DNA of 64,000 bases from Streptosporangium becharense. Lineage in GTDB: Bacteria; Actinomycetota; Actinomycetes; Streptosporangiales; Streptosporangiaceae. Under the pieces are notes generated by a model. It worked only from the letters and a program-made list of their open reading frames with translations, was not told the DNA's origin and did no database searches. The stretch lies in the NCBI RefSeq assembly GCF_014204985.1, contig NZ_JACHMP010000001.1, positions 3,658,001-3,722,000 on the forward strand. The letters are read 5' to 3'. The translations under genes and the position numbers were made by a program. Numbering within the stretch: position 1 is the first letter of the stretch; each line of letters starts with the position of its first letter. Below are positions 7,185-15,292 of this stretch, in pieces.

Positions 7185-7500
7185 ATCAGCCCATCCGAGG
7201 ATCTGGGGCACGCGCCGCGATGTCCGTATCCCTCACGATCGATGAGGGCAGCATCCTGCTCTACGGGGAGAAGAGCATCAGCCCTCGATCCTGCTTCATC
7301 TCGGCCCGGGCCGCAGTTCACCGCAGTCCCATACCGTTCCAGGCGGACCGACCGTGTCCGTCGGTCCAGGTCGAACCGATCGGGACGGGCAGGATCAGCG
7401 TTGCTGATGCGGTTTATGTTTTCCCGTCCGATACCTATTCGAGTACGGCAGAAAGCACCCCTTGATGTTCCGTCGGAGCACCCTTCCCTAGGATTGAGGA
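7185..7500. other. Intergenic region with a hairpin
   Basis: Contains a perfect 8-bp stem GGACCGAC/GTCGGTCC with a 7-nt loop (7345-7367) that could end transcription of the membrane-protein gene, and an 81-codon open frame (7219-7464) without a ribosome site or recognisable motifs, which I do not call. Sequence before 7501 has AGGATTGAGGA, a reasonable ribosome site for the next gene. Confidence 0.4.
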
Positions 7501-7965
7501 ATGCCGAGATCCGAGACCGTCACGCATGTCATGGCGCCGCCGGAACGAGTCTTCGACATCTCATTGGACGTAGATGTTCACGCCGCGTCAATGGCGGGTT
7601 CTTCCGAGGAGCCAGTCGGCGGTGTGACCGCTGGCGCCTTGAAGATGGGCGATACCGTTACATGGCGGGCGCGGCACTTCGGCATCCGCTGGCGGATGAC
7701 GTCTATGATCAGCGCTTACGATCGACCTGAATATTTCGTTGACGAGCAGGTGTCAGGCCCGTTCAAGTACTGGCGCCACGCTCACTACTTTGAATCGGAC
7801 GGCCGTGGCGGTACGACAGTGGGTGACATCATTGAACTTGCCGCACCTCTTGGCCCCCTCGGGAGGATCGCTGAAATGTTTTCCCTCCGCCGCTGCATGT
7901 CTGATTTGATTCGGGCCCGGAATGATTACATCAAACAGGTGGCCGAAAACCGTTCTCGCGGCTGA
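7501..7965 (+). CDS. SRPBCC (START-like) domain protein
   Basis: 154 residues, AGGA seven bases before the ATG. The hydrophobic-pocket START/Bet v1-like fold is suggested by TVTHVMAPPERVFDISLDVD at the start, MGDTVTWRARHFGIRWRMTS in the middle, YWRHAHYFESDGRGGTTVGD and a long C-terminal helix LIRARNDYIKQVAEN. The pattern matches actinobacterial SRPBCC/polyketide-cyclase-like proteins that bind hydrophobic ligands. No partner gene helps to define the ligand. Confidence 0.75.
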   Translation: MPRSETVTHVMAPPERVFDISLDVDVHAASMAGSSEEPVGGVTAGALKMGDTVTWRARHFGIRWRMTSMISAYDRPEYFVDEQVSGPFKYWRHAHYFESDGRGGTTVGDIIELAAPLGPLGRIAEMFSLRRCMSDLIRARNDYIKQVAENRSRG

Positions 7966-8409
7966 GTGAGGGGCTCTTCGTTGTTGCACCTGAAGCTTTT
8001 CGGCGGACATGCCGGGTTCGATCTCTTCAGATCCGCCGGTCGGTTCACTGCACCTTGGATGGCAGGTCCGTCAGTTCGTGGATGGCCTGCGCAGGGAGCG
8101 GCTGGTCGAAGACCCGGCCCATGTCGACATCGTCATTCCAGGATTCCTCGATGCCCACTCGGACGGGGGCTCCGAGACGGCCACTCCCTCCGTCCGGGTG
8201 TGCGGCCCGGGGGCCGGGAGCCGGAACGGTGGCAGCACCGGGCTGCCACGCCGACCGCCGCATCCGCCGTACCGAGTGACCTCGCTGACTCCAGCGCCAC
8301 GCCGCCGCTCACGAGCTGCTGTGCCGGCCGGGCACGGTGGGGCCCCGACCAGGCTCACCTCGCCCAGCGCCTCCCCGGTGCCACTGAGCCTCCTGCCGAA
8401 ACGAGCGGT
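7966..8409. other. Intergenic region, no gene seen
   Basis: About 440 bp. Open frames here have no ribosome sites, no consistent codon bias and no recognisable motif. It separates the SRPBCC gene from the convergent secreted-protein gene and should contain two terminators, but no clear stem with a T-run stands out. Confidence 0.35.
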
Positions 8410-9087
8410 TTACCTGCACACCCCGGGCAGCTCACACACCTTCTTCGCCATCTTCTTCGCCTGGCCGACGATCCTCTTCTCCGCTCCTCGACCGTTGCCC
8501 ATGTCGGTGTAGAGGAACAAGGCGGCGCCCCGGCGGACGATGACCCCCAGCCGGCCGGGCTCACGGTCATGCTTCCCCTTCTTGTAGAAGTAGCCCGCGA
8601 CGGACAGCGCCTCGTCTCCGACTCGCAACGGCTTACCGACGTAGCCGAGCGTGGATCTGGTGTTGTGCTTCGCCGCCGCCTGCTTCAGGCACCTGGTCAG
8701 GTCCGCCCGGAACTTACGGAAGGCGGCCTGGGCGGACTTGGCGTTCCCGTACAGCACCAACTGTTCGCTGCTGTTGGAGGGAGCGCTGGTCGAGTACGTG
8801 ATGGTGCGCATCGCGACCCGGCCGTCGCGGGTTTTCTCCTTCTTGTGACAGGGGTTGAGTTCGAGTTGCCGGGACAGACTGTTGCTGATCTTCCACCACT
8901 CCTCCCCCTCCACGATCGGCCCTGCGGTCGCTGCGGGCTCGGTCACCAGGAACCCCTTGGGAATCTCGGTGGCGCCCGCGTGGGCCACACCGGTTCCGCT
9001 CAGCACCGAGCCGATCACCAATGCTGTTGCCATCGCCTCTTTGATCATGGTTGTTAAGGTACGGGATCTTCTCGACAGGATTGCCAT
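8410..9087 (-). CDS. Secreted protein of unknown function
   Basis: 225 residues from the ATG at 9087 (upstream ACGGAAAC); a second ATG at 9048 would start MIKEAMATALVIG. A Sec signal ends near GTGVAHA about residue 36. The mature part has paired cysteines in LNPCHKKEK, DLTRCLKQAA and the C-terminal KVCELPGVCR, plus QLVLYGNAKSAQAAFRKFRA and GAALFLYTDMGNG. It looks like the small exported PknH-sensor-like or hypothetical proteins of Streptosporangiaceae, with two probable disulfides. No catalytic motif is seen and the function is unknown. Confidence 0.7.
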   Translation of the reverse strand: MAILSRRSRTLTTMIKEAMATALVIGSVLSGTGVAHAGATEIPKGFLVTEPAATAGPIVEGEEWWKISNSLSRQLELNPCHKKEKTRDGRVAMRTITYSTSAPSNSSEQLVLYGNAKSAQAAFRKFRADLTRCLKQAAAKHNTRSTLGYVGKPLRVGDEALSVAGYFYKKGKHDREPGRLGVIVRRGAALFLYTDMGNGRGAEKRIVGQAKKMAKKVCELPGVCR

Positions 9088-9396
9088 GTTTCCGTACGAC
9101 GGACTGGCCGAGGGAGGGGGCATCCGCGCGTTTGACCGGGGGCGTTCTCCACGATCGTTTCTTGCGCCTTCACGGCCTCTTCGGGCCTCCCCGCGGCCTC
9201 CATGGGCCTTCCAGGTCTCCCTGGGCCGGTCCAGACCGATGGAACAGAGCGGCAGGAGCGGGCCGCCCGCCCGCACCTCTTGACCCGTGCGGAGACCGCC
9301 CACTCCTGCGCGGACCTGCTCGCCGTGAGGGGTGCGGGCGCCGCCCCGTGAGGCACGCGGTCACCTCCACAGCCGACCTTGGATAGCGTCGATGTC

Positions 9397-10266
9397 ATGC
9401 GGCTTCATGTGGGATGCGCGATGTGGACGCACACGCCATGGCAGGGGCGTTTCCTGCCGCATCCGCTCCCTCCGGGGGAGCGCCTGCGGTCATACGCGAC
9501 CTGGTGCGACGCGGTGGAGGGCAACACGACGTTCTACGCGACACCGACGAGGAACACGGTGGAGTCGTGGGCGGGGCAGACCACCCCCGACTTCCGCTTC
9601 GTGGTCAAGCTGCCGAAGTCGATCACTCATGAGCGTCGCCTCACCGATGTCGATGAGGAGCTCCGGTCGTTCCTGGAGGCGATCGAACCACTCGGACCAC
9701 GAGCCCACGCGCTCTGGATCCAACTGCCGGGATCGTTCGCGCCGACCGACCTCGGCACCCTGGCGGGTTTCCTGCGCCGGCTCCCCCGCTCACACAGATA
9801 CGCCGTCGAAGTCCGCCACCGCGCGTTCTTCGATGACGCGCGTTCCGAGCGGCTCCTCGAAAGCGTTCTCGCGAGGGTCGACGCCGAGTGGGTCCCTTTC
9901 GACACCACCACTTTCTTCCAAAGTCCTCCCACCAGCGACGCCGAACGAGAAGCGTGGATGAAGAAGCCGCGTGTGCCGCGGCGGTCGTCCGCTCTCACCG
10001 ATCGCCCGATCATTCGCTACCTCGGCCGCGACGACACGGCGCGCACGATCGAGGGCTGGCGGCACTGGATCGTCACGGTCACCGAATGGTTGCGTGAGGG
10101 CCGCTCGCCGACCGTTTTCATCCATACTCCCGACAACGCCGACGCGTTGATGCTCGCCCGTCGCTTTCACGAGGAGGTACGAAGCGGTCTGCCCGAGCTT
10201 GAGCCGCTGCCCGAGCCCGCGCCGATCGAGCCGGCCGAGTCGGCCGAGCCGCTGACCCTGTTCTGA
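9397..10266 (+). CDS. DUF72 domain protein (YecE family)
   Basis: 289 residues from ATG 9397; an in-frame TTG at 9379 is less likely. The TIM-barrel-like DUF72 family signature is present throughout: HVGCAMWTHTPWQGRFLP, YATWCDAVEGNTTFYATP, FRFVVKLPKSITHERRL, ALWIQLPGSFAP, RYAVEVRHRAFF, and IIRYLGRDD near residue 210, followed by VFIHTPDNADALMLARRFHE. The biochemical role of the family is not settled; some members sit near DNA-repair genes. The protein here carries an acidic, proline-rich C-terminal tail (LEPLPEPAPIEP). Confidence 0.9.
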   Translation: MRLHVGCAMWTHTPWQGRFLPHPLPPGERLRSYATWCDAVEGNTTFYATPTRNTVESWAGQTTPDFRFVVKLPKSITHERRLTDVDEELRSFLEAIEPLGPRAHALWIQLPGSFAPTDLGTLAGFLRRLPRSHRYAVEVRHRAFFDDARSERLLESVLARVDAEWVPFDTTTFFQSPPTSDAEREAWMKKPRVPRRSSALTDRPIIRYLGRDDTARTIEGWRHWIVTVTEWLREGRSPTVFIHTPDNADALMLARRFHEEVRSGLPELEPLPEPAPIEPAESAEPLTLF

Positions 10267-10591
10267 GGGTGAGGACGGTGAAGACGGTTCCGACGTGTGA
10301 TCACGCGGAGCATCCTGGCCGTCCGGGGAGCGCCGCTGATCGTTTCGGGATCGATCACGGTCGCGGGAGGGAGATCTGATGGCTGAACGCCTCCGCCAGG
10401 GCGGCGGCTCGTCGCCGACCTGGAAGTCGAGCAGCAGGTGGCCGTCCGGTGCCAGATCCCTCGTGCCGCGCCGCCCGACTCACCGGCTCGGGGCTCGCGG
10501 GAACTCCCGGGCCCTGGCCGGTGGTTGGCGAGGTCAGGTGCGTGGTGCCCTGGCCGGTGGCTCGTGAAGCCCGGTCCGTGGGCCCGGAGGC
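10267..10591. other. Intergenic region between convergent genes, no gene seen
   Basis: About 325 bp between DUF72 and the minus-strand PAS gene. It contains repeated GGCCGGTGGxTxG words (near 10513-10562: ggccggtggttgg, ggccggtggctcg) but no ribosome-site-led frame and no strong T-tailed terminator. Confidence 0.35.
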
Positions 10592-11956
10592 TCAGAACGT
10601 GTAGCGTGACTCGGCGGCCTCGGCCCGAATCCTGGTGACCTGCTCCTCCAGAGCCCTGACGTCGAACGGGACGGCGAAGCTCTCGAACTCCTTGCCCAGC
10701 GCGCGCAGCATCTCCATGCCGTCCCAGCTCGCGGCGAACTCCTCGTCGATCGGCTGTACCAGGTTGCCGAGCGTGCCCCCGGCCCGGTGCCGCAGTACGA
10801 GGATCCGCCACTGTCCGAGGAACCGGCTGAACCCCGCCAGCCGCTCGCCCGCCTCGGCGACTCCGGCGATGATCTCGTGCAGCGCCTGGTTCACCTGCTG
10901 TGCCCTGGCCGACATCTCCAGCACGTTCTCGTGCACGGCGTCGCAGAGCAGGGGCACCTCGTTGAGCGAGGTCGGCGGTGCGACACCGTCCACGACCTCG
11001 GCGGCGAACGCGGCGACCATGTTGTTGTGCAGGTTCCCCAGCGCGATCCGGAACCGCAGGTCCGTGACGTCCGCGCGCAACGTGGCGAGTCTGGGCACCA
11101 GCTGTTCCAGCGCGGTCACCGCGGCGTCGGTCGGCGTGGCCATCACCCGGGCGACGTTGCGCAGCACCGGCGTGGTGTCGGCGACCATCTCGGAGGCGGC
11201 CTGTGCGGCGGCGACCGTGTGGTTGAGGCGGCGGGCGACGGCGAGCACCTGTGCGGACGACCGCACCAGCCGGTCGCTGAACACCCGGTACCCCTCCAAC
11301 CGCTCCACCAGGTCGGCGAGCTGCGTTTCCAGTGCTCCGGCGCCGGCCAGCACCCCGGCGATCGGCCCCCGCGCCGAGGGGCGGGCGTAGGTCGCGGAGG
11401 CGAGCCGCCCACGCGCCGCGATCTCCGCGGTCAGCGCCTCGGTGAGGAAGTCGTCGTGCGAGCCGAACCCGAGCTCGTCCAGCAGCTCCTCAAGTCGTTG
11501 CATACCGGCCAGCGCCACCTGCCCGCGGTTCGCGCCGCGCCTGGCCGCGTCGAGCTCGGCGTCGGTCACGTACCGGTACGTCTGCTTGACCGCGTCGAAC
11601 AGGTCGGCCCGCGGAGCCATCCGGACCGACAGGAAACCCTCCGCCAGGGGCGTCATGGTGGCGAAGACCCAGTAACGGCTGCCGTCCTTGGCCAGGTTCT
11701 GCACATAGGCCCCGGCCGGACGCCCGGTGAGCAGGCGGTCCCACATGAGCCGGAAGACGCCGGCCGGCATGTCGGGGTGGCGCACGATGTTGTGCGGAGC
11801 GCCGGTGAGCTCGTCGAGAGAGAACCGGGAGGTCCGGACGAAGACCGAGTTGCCGCTACGGATCAACCCGCGCCGGTCGGTGGTGGAGAAGAAGAGCTCA
11901 TCGGCGCCGATGACCTGCTCCACTCCGCCGGGCACGGTCAACTCGCTGAGACTCAC
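10592..11956 (-). CDS. Aer-like PAS-domain protein without a recognisable output domain
   Basis: 454 residues. The N-terminal 120 residues are a PAS domain of the aerotaxis-receptor type: ELFFSTTDRRGLIRSGNSVF, then PHNIVRHPDMPAGVFRLMWD, KDGSRYWVFATMTPL. This subclass often binds FAD or heme. The remaining 330 residues are almost entirely helical (LETQLADLVERLEGYRVFSD, LRADVTDLRFRIALGNLHNN, MSARAQQVNQALHEIIAGVA) and resemble a methyl-accepting-type coiled coil. No membrane segment and no canonical chemoreceptor hairpin tip are visible. It is an orphan sensor; its partner is unknown. Confidence 0.8.
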   Translation of the reverse strand: MSLSELTVPGGVEQVIGADELFFSTTDRRGLIRSGNSVFVRTSRFSLDELTGAPHNIVRHPDMPAGVFRLMWDRLLTGRPAGAYVQNLAKDGSRYWVFATMTPLAEGFLSVRMAPRADLFDAVKQTYRYVTDAELDAARRGANRGQVALAGMQRLEELLDELGFGSHDDFLTEALTAEIAARGRLASATYARPSARGPIAGVLAGAGALETQLADLVERLEGYRVFSDRLVRSSAQVLAVARRLNHTVAAAQAASEMVADTTPVLRNVARVMATPTDAAVTALEQLVPRLATLRADVTDLRFRIALGNLHNNMVAAFAAEVVDGVAPPTSLNEVPLLCDAVHENVLEMSARAQQVNQALHEIIAGVAEAGERLAGFSRFLGQWRILVLRHRAGGTLGNLVQPIDEEFAASWDGMEMLRALGKEFESFAVPFDVRALEEQVTRIRAEAAESRYTF

Positions 11957-12115
11957 TGCTTACCTCCCGAATCTGCCGAGAAGGTACCCGGCGAGCGTTA
12001 TGCGCCTCGATACTACTGGCTGTAGTCGAGAGTGGATCATCGTTCGATCGCGAACGGCAGGAAGCAGGAGTGATGCGCTACAAGATCATTTTTCTGCTAC
12101 TCTCTGTCATATTCC
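11957..12115. promoter_or_regulatory. Promoter/leader of the PAS-protein gene
   Basis: Upstream of the minus-strand start at 11956. GGGAGG-type sequence (minus strand, just before the ATG) is the ribosome site. The DNA from 12080 to 12130 is unusually AT-rich for this genome, as expected of a promoter. Exact -35/-10 boxes are not assigned. Confidence 0.35.
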
Positions 12116-12229
12116 CTGTGTAATCGATATGAGGGGCTTCGGGGGGTCGCTCATGAATCAGGGCCGATCCATGGGTGCCGATCGGTGATTTCTGGGGGTG
12201 ATGTGATGGATTACACAGCACATACCCCC
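12116..12229. ncRNA. Candidate structured RNA with nested and mutually exclusive stems
   Basis: CTGTGTAATC (12116-12125) is a perfect complement of GATTACACAG (12209-12218). Between them are two short hairpins, ATGAG/CTCAT (12129-12154) and CCGATC/GATCGG (12164-12185), suggesting a three-way junction. GATTACACAG is also the loop of another stem, GGGGGTGATGTG (12194-12205) with CACATACCCCC (12219-12229), 11 bp with one bulged G. The outer pairing and this hairpin could therefore coexist only as a pseudoknot or act as a switch. I recognise no known riboswitch class. The transcribed strand is unknown; on the minus strand it would be the PAS-gene leader. Confidence 0.35.
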
Positions 12230-12751
12230 GCGTTAGATGATCGCGATCGCTCCGGTCAGGGGCGCGGCTCGCCTCGGGCGGATGGTGGCGCTGTCGCTCC
12301 CTGGACTCCGTCGGGCTCTCGCTCCGTCCGCCCTGGACGGGGCACGGGCGAGGTGGCGTCCCGTCCGTACCGGGCGGGCTGTGGCCGAGGCGTCGTCGCG
12401 TCTGCCCTGGATGGGTGCGGCCGGGGTGCCTCGCCCGCCCGAACGGCCCGCGGCCGGGGCGTCGCCTCAGCTTCATCGAACGGTCGGGGGTGGGAGTGTC
12501 TGCGGCCACCTCCTCAAAAAGCCACCAAAGCGGACGTCCAGCATTAAAGATAACAAATAAGGCTTAAGGTAATTTTTATCACTTAAATGGATAAATCCCC
12601 AATAGCAATTGAGGTGGTCGTTCAGCCTTTGGGTGGGCGTGGCAAACCCGACAGGGCGGTGCTCTATGGCGGTAATGCGCCGTAATCCGGGGTGCTCCCG
12701 TAGTCTTGTCCTTGGAAGAGGAGATTGGGCTACGCATACCGTAGGTGATGG
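12230..12751. other. Intergenic region with an AT-rich island
   Basis: 12240-12530 is GC-rich with open frames of no recognisable content. 12540-12625 is strikingly AT-rich for this genome (taattttta, acttaaatgg) and ends in a near-palindrome CCCCAAT-agca-ATTGAGG. It could be a promoter region for the small gene at 12752 or a scar of foreign DNA. I call no gene here. Confidence 0.35.
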
Positions 12752-12964
12752 ATGGCCAGGAAATATCTGCTTCGGTCCAGCCCGAAATGGGGGCGGTACC
12801 GCTGGGCGATGCTCTTCCTGGGGGTCGTGCTGACGCTCGCGGTGGGCTTCCACCTGGCCGGCCGTGGTGACCCCGGGCGGGAGGGCCATCCAGTCGTCGT
12901 CCCGGTCAAAAGGGGTGGTGCGTCGGACACGCACATGGTCGAGAAAGTCAATCCCCCGATTTAA
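12752..12964 (+). CDS. Possible small single-pass membrane protein
   Basis: 70 residues starting MARKYLLRSSPKWGRYRWA, then a transmembrane stretch MLFLGVVLTLAVGFHLAG, then a short charged tail. The positive-inside rule puts the N-terminus in the cytosol. AGGTGATGG precedes the ATG at usable distance. No family is recognised, and the codon bias is only moderately coding-like, so this is a tentative call. Confidence 0.35.
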   Translation: MARKYLLRSSPKWGRYRWAMLFLGVVLTLAVGFHLAGRGDPGREGHPVVVPVKRGGASDTHMVEKVNPPI

Positions 12965-13290
12965 CTCTTTTTGGTGATAGGGAAAGCCCTTTGCGGCCAA
13001 TGGTGGAGGGTTTTCCTGAAACTCTACCGGCCGACCTTCCCGGCGTGACGCAGAAGCCGGGCAATCAACGATCTACTGTGATCCTCCCTGTTTTCCGGCG
13101 GCATATCGAGACTCCTGAAATCGCCCGGAACGGAGCACGGCCATCCGGCCCCAGGCCGGGCGGCGCGACACGACCAGGCCGGCAGGTCGCCTTGACATCA
13201 ACGATGTCCAGTAACACTCGCACCCCATTTCGATGATCTTCAAACCGCGTCCTCTCGTTCCACCCGTGCGGGGTCCGGGTGTGCCCGTGC
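12965..13290. other. Intergenic region, no gene seen
   Basis: About 325 bp between the small membrane ORF and the 3' end of the minus-strand kinase gene. No ribosome-led frame, RNA gene or strong terminator was found. Confidence 0.35.
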
Positions 13291-15261
13291 TCAACCGACC
13301 CACCACAGCCGCACCGTGTCGTCCGCACCGCCACTGGCCAGGCGACGTCCGTCAGGACTGAACGCCACCGCGTGGACGGAGCCGGTGTGGTCGGTGAGGG
13401 TGACGGCGGTCGTCCTGCCGGGCACGTCCCACAGCCGCACTGTCCCGTCGTCGCCGCCGCTGGCGAGGGTGAGGCCGTCCGGGCTGAACGCCACCGACCA
13501 GACGGAGCCGGTGTGACCGGTGAGCGTGGCGATAGCGATGCGACGGGTCATGTCCCACAGGCGGATCGTTCCGTCGTCGCCGCCGCTGGCGAGGGTGAGG
13601 CCGTCCGGGCTGAACGCCACCGACCAGACGGAGCCGGTGTGACCGGTGAGCGTGGCGATAGCGATGCGACGGGTCATGTCCCACAGGCGGATCGTTCCGT
13701 CGTCGCCGCCGCTGGCGAGGGTGAGGCCGTCCGGGCTGAACGCCAGTGACAGCAGGGCGTCGCCTTCGTTGCCGCGGTCGGCCATGACCGCGGCGGTCGT
13801 CCTCTTGGCCACATCCCACAGCCGTATCGCCTGCTCTCCTTCCACGCTGTAGCTGGGCGCCGTTTCATCCCTGGCCTTGAAACTGAGGCTGGCCAGGGTG
13901 CGTCCGTCCGGGCTGAACACCACCGAGCGTGAGGATATGAGGGGGTCGACGAGGGCGGCGGCGTCCCGCCAGTACTTCCTCTCCCACAGTCGCACGGCCT
14001 TGTCCGCACCGGCGCTGGCCAGGAGATCGCCGTGCGGGCTGAACGCCAGTGCGTAGATCTCAGCGTTGAGGTGGGTGAGGATCTCGATGGTCGATCCGTC
14101 GGCCACGTCCCACAACCGTATGGTCTTGTCCGCCCCGGCGCTGGCCAGGATTCGTCCGCTCGAGCCGAATGCCACCGCGAACACGAGCGAGGTGTGACCG
14201 GCGAAGGTGACGGAGTCGGGCATGAACGTGATCGCGGTCGGCACGCCGACCGCGGCCAGGACGCCGAGCCCGCCCAGGAGCAGCGTACGACGGGGCAGCG
14301 ACCGCAGCGAGCCCGGGAACGGCGAGCCGGCGGCGGGGGCAGGATCCTCCCAGCCGGTGACGCTGTCAGCGGTGACGCGGTCGACGGCGACGCGGTCGAC
14401 GGTGGCGCGGTCGACGATGGCGCGGTCGACGATGGCGTGCAGTGCCCGTGCGACCTCGTCGGCGGTGAGACGCCGGTCGGGATCCTCCTGTAGTAGCCCG
14501 GTCAGCACCGGTGCCAGCGGGCCGGCGTGCACTGGAGGTTCAAGGGCCTGGCCGTGCACTGGAGGTTCAAGGGCCTGGCCGGGCGTGGTCGCCGGCATCG
14601 GGGGATCGGCCGCCGGATACGGCGGGCGTCCTTCGACCGCGGCGTACAGGATCGCCCCCAGCGACCACAGGTCGGCCGCCGCGGTGATCGGCCTACCGTG
14701 AACCCGTTCGGGAGCCGCGTACGACCGGATGCCGTCCACCGTCTCGGAGGAAGCGGTGGTGACCTCCCCGACCAGGCCGGCGAGTCCGAAATCGGTGATC
14801 ACCACTCGGGTGTCGGCCAGCAGCACGTTGGCCGGTCTGAGATCGCCGTGCGTGATCCCGGCCTCGTGTGCCCGCTTCAGGGCCGCCGCCGTCTCCAGGC
14901 CGATCCGCGCGGTCCGGTTCACGTCCAGTCGCCCTTCCCGCTCGATCACCTGAGCCAGGGAGGGGCCGTCAACGAACTCCGTCACGACGGCGGGAGCTCC
15001 GTCGACGGTGATCACCGTGAAGGCGGCGGCGATCCCGGGATGGTTCAGCCAGGCCGCCGCCCGGATCTCCCGGGTCGTGCGGTCCGTCAACTCCTCCCGC
15101 TGCGCGGCGTCCAGGTGGGACGGGAGGTCGAGTCGCCTGACCGCGATGTCACGTTCCATCAGCTCGTCACGGCCCCGCCACACCCGGCCCGGGCCACCGG
15201 TGCCGATCAACTCGATGAGCCGGTAACGCCCGTCCACCAACCCTTCGCCTGGCTCTGTCAT
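13291..15261 (-). CDS. Ser/Thr-kinase-like protein with C-terminal seven-bladed WD40 propeller
   Basis: 656 residues from the ATG at 15261; a GTG at 15288 is an alternative. The kinase domain (about 10-275) has the glycine loop IGTGGPGRVWRG, catalytic loop HGDLRPANVLL and ITDFGLA. However, the beta3 lysine is arginine (IAVRRLDL) and the catalytic-loop Arg-Asp pair is Gly-Asp, so activity is doubtful. A linker with (IVDRA)-type repeats leads to one membrane helix (LLLGGLGVLAAVGVPTAI, about 325-345). The extracytoplasmic part has seven WD40 repeats, a full propeller. Two blades are encoded by identical 126-bp units. It is probably a membrane receptor or scaffold; related actinobacterial WD40 kinases are poorly characterised. 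Confidence 0.9.
   Translation of the reverse strand: MTEPGEGLVDGRYRLIELIGTGGPGRVWRGRDELMERDIAVRRLDLPSHLDAAQREELTDRTTREIRAAAWLNHPGIAAAFTVITVDGAPAVVTEFVDGPSLAQVIEREGRLDVNRTARIGLETAAALKRAHEAGITHGDLRPANVLLADTRVVITDFGLAGLVGEVTTASSETVDGIRSYAAPERVHGRPITAAADLWSLGAILYAAVEGRPPYPAADPPMPATTPGQALEPPVHGQALEPPVHAGPLAPVLTGLLQEDPDRRLTADEVARALHAIVDRAIVDRATVDRVAVDRVTADSVTGWEDPAPAAGSPFPGSLRSLPRRTLLLGGLGVLAAVGVPTAITFMPDSVTFAGHTSLVFAVAFGSSGRILASAGADKTIRLWDVADGSTIEILTHLNAEIYALAFSPHGDLLASAGADKAVRLWERKYWRDAAALVDPLISSRSVVFSPDGRTLASLSFKARDETAPSYSVEGEQAIRLWDVAKRTTAAVMADRGNEGDALLSLAFSPDGLTLASGGDDGTIRLWDMTRRIAIATLTGHTGSVWSVAFSPDGLTLASGGDDGTIRLWDMTRRIAIATLTGHTGSVWSVAFSPDGLTLASGGDDGTVRLWDVPGRTTAVTLTDHTGSVHAVAFSPDGRRLASGGADDTVRLWWVG
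13445..13744. repeat. 126-bp tandem repeat (about 2.4 copies) inside the WD40 region
   Basis: The units at 13445-13570 and 13571-13696 are identical as far as I can read, and a third partial copy continues to about 13744 before diverging. 126 bp equals 42 codons, exactly one WD40 blade, so copy-number change keeps the frame. Identity at synonymous sites points to recent duplication or gene conversion rather than ancient blade homology. Confidence 0.85.
14527..14580. repeat. 27-bp perfect tandem duplication in the kinase linker
   Basis: Two adjacent identical 27-bp units (14527-14553 and 14554-14580) encode GQALEPPVH twice on the minus strand. Together with nearby 15-bp repeats encoding IVDRA/TVDRV (14370-14440), they show that the juxtamembrane linker of the kinase is growing by in-frame slippage. 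Confidence 0.8.
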
Positions 15262-15292
15262 ACCGCGAAACAGTACTGTGGAGATCACAAAA

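Noticed and set aside
7345..7367. Regulatory operator
   Set aside because: The perfect stem is equally well explained as a terminator of the upstream gene.
7219..7464. 81-codon open frame after the small membrane protein
   Set aside because: No ribosome site, no recognisable motif and weak codon bias.
12185..12547. 120-codon open frame in the intergenic gap
   Set aside because: Composition is only Arg/Gly/Pro-rich, with no ribosome site or family resemblance; typical of chance frames in GC-rich DNA.
12752..12964. Toxin of a type I toxin-antitoxin pair
   Set aside because: The peptide has a membrane helix, but no antisense RNA promoter or repeat arrangement supports it; kept only as a possible small membrane protein.
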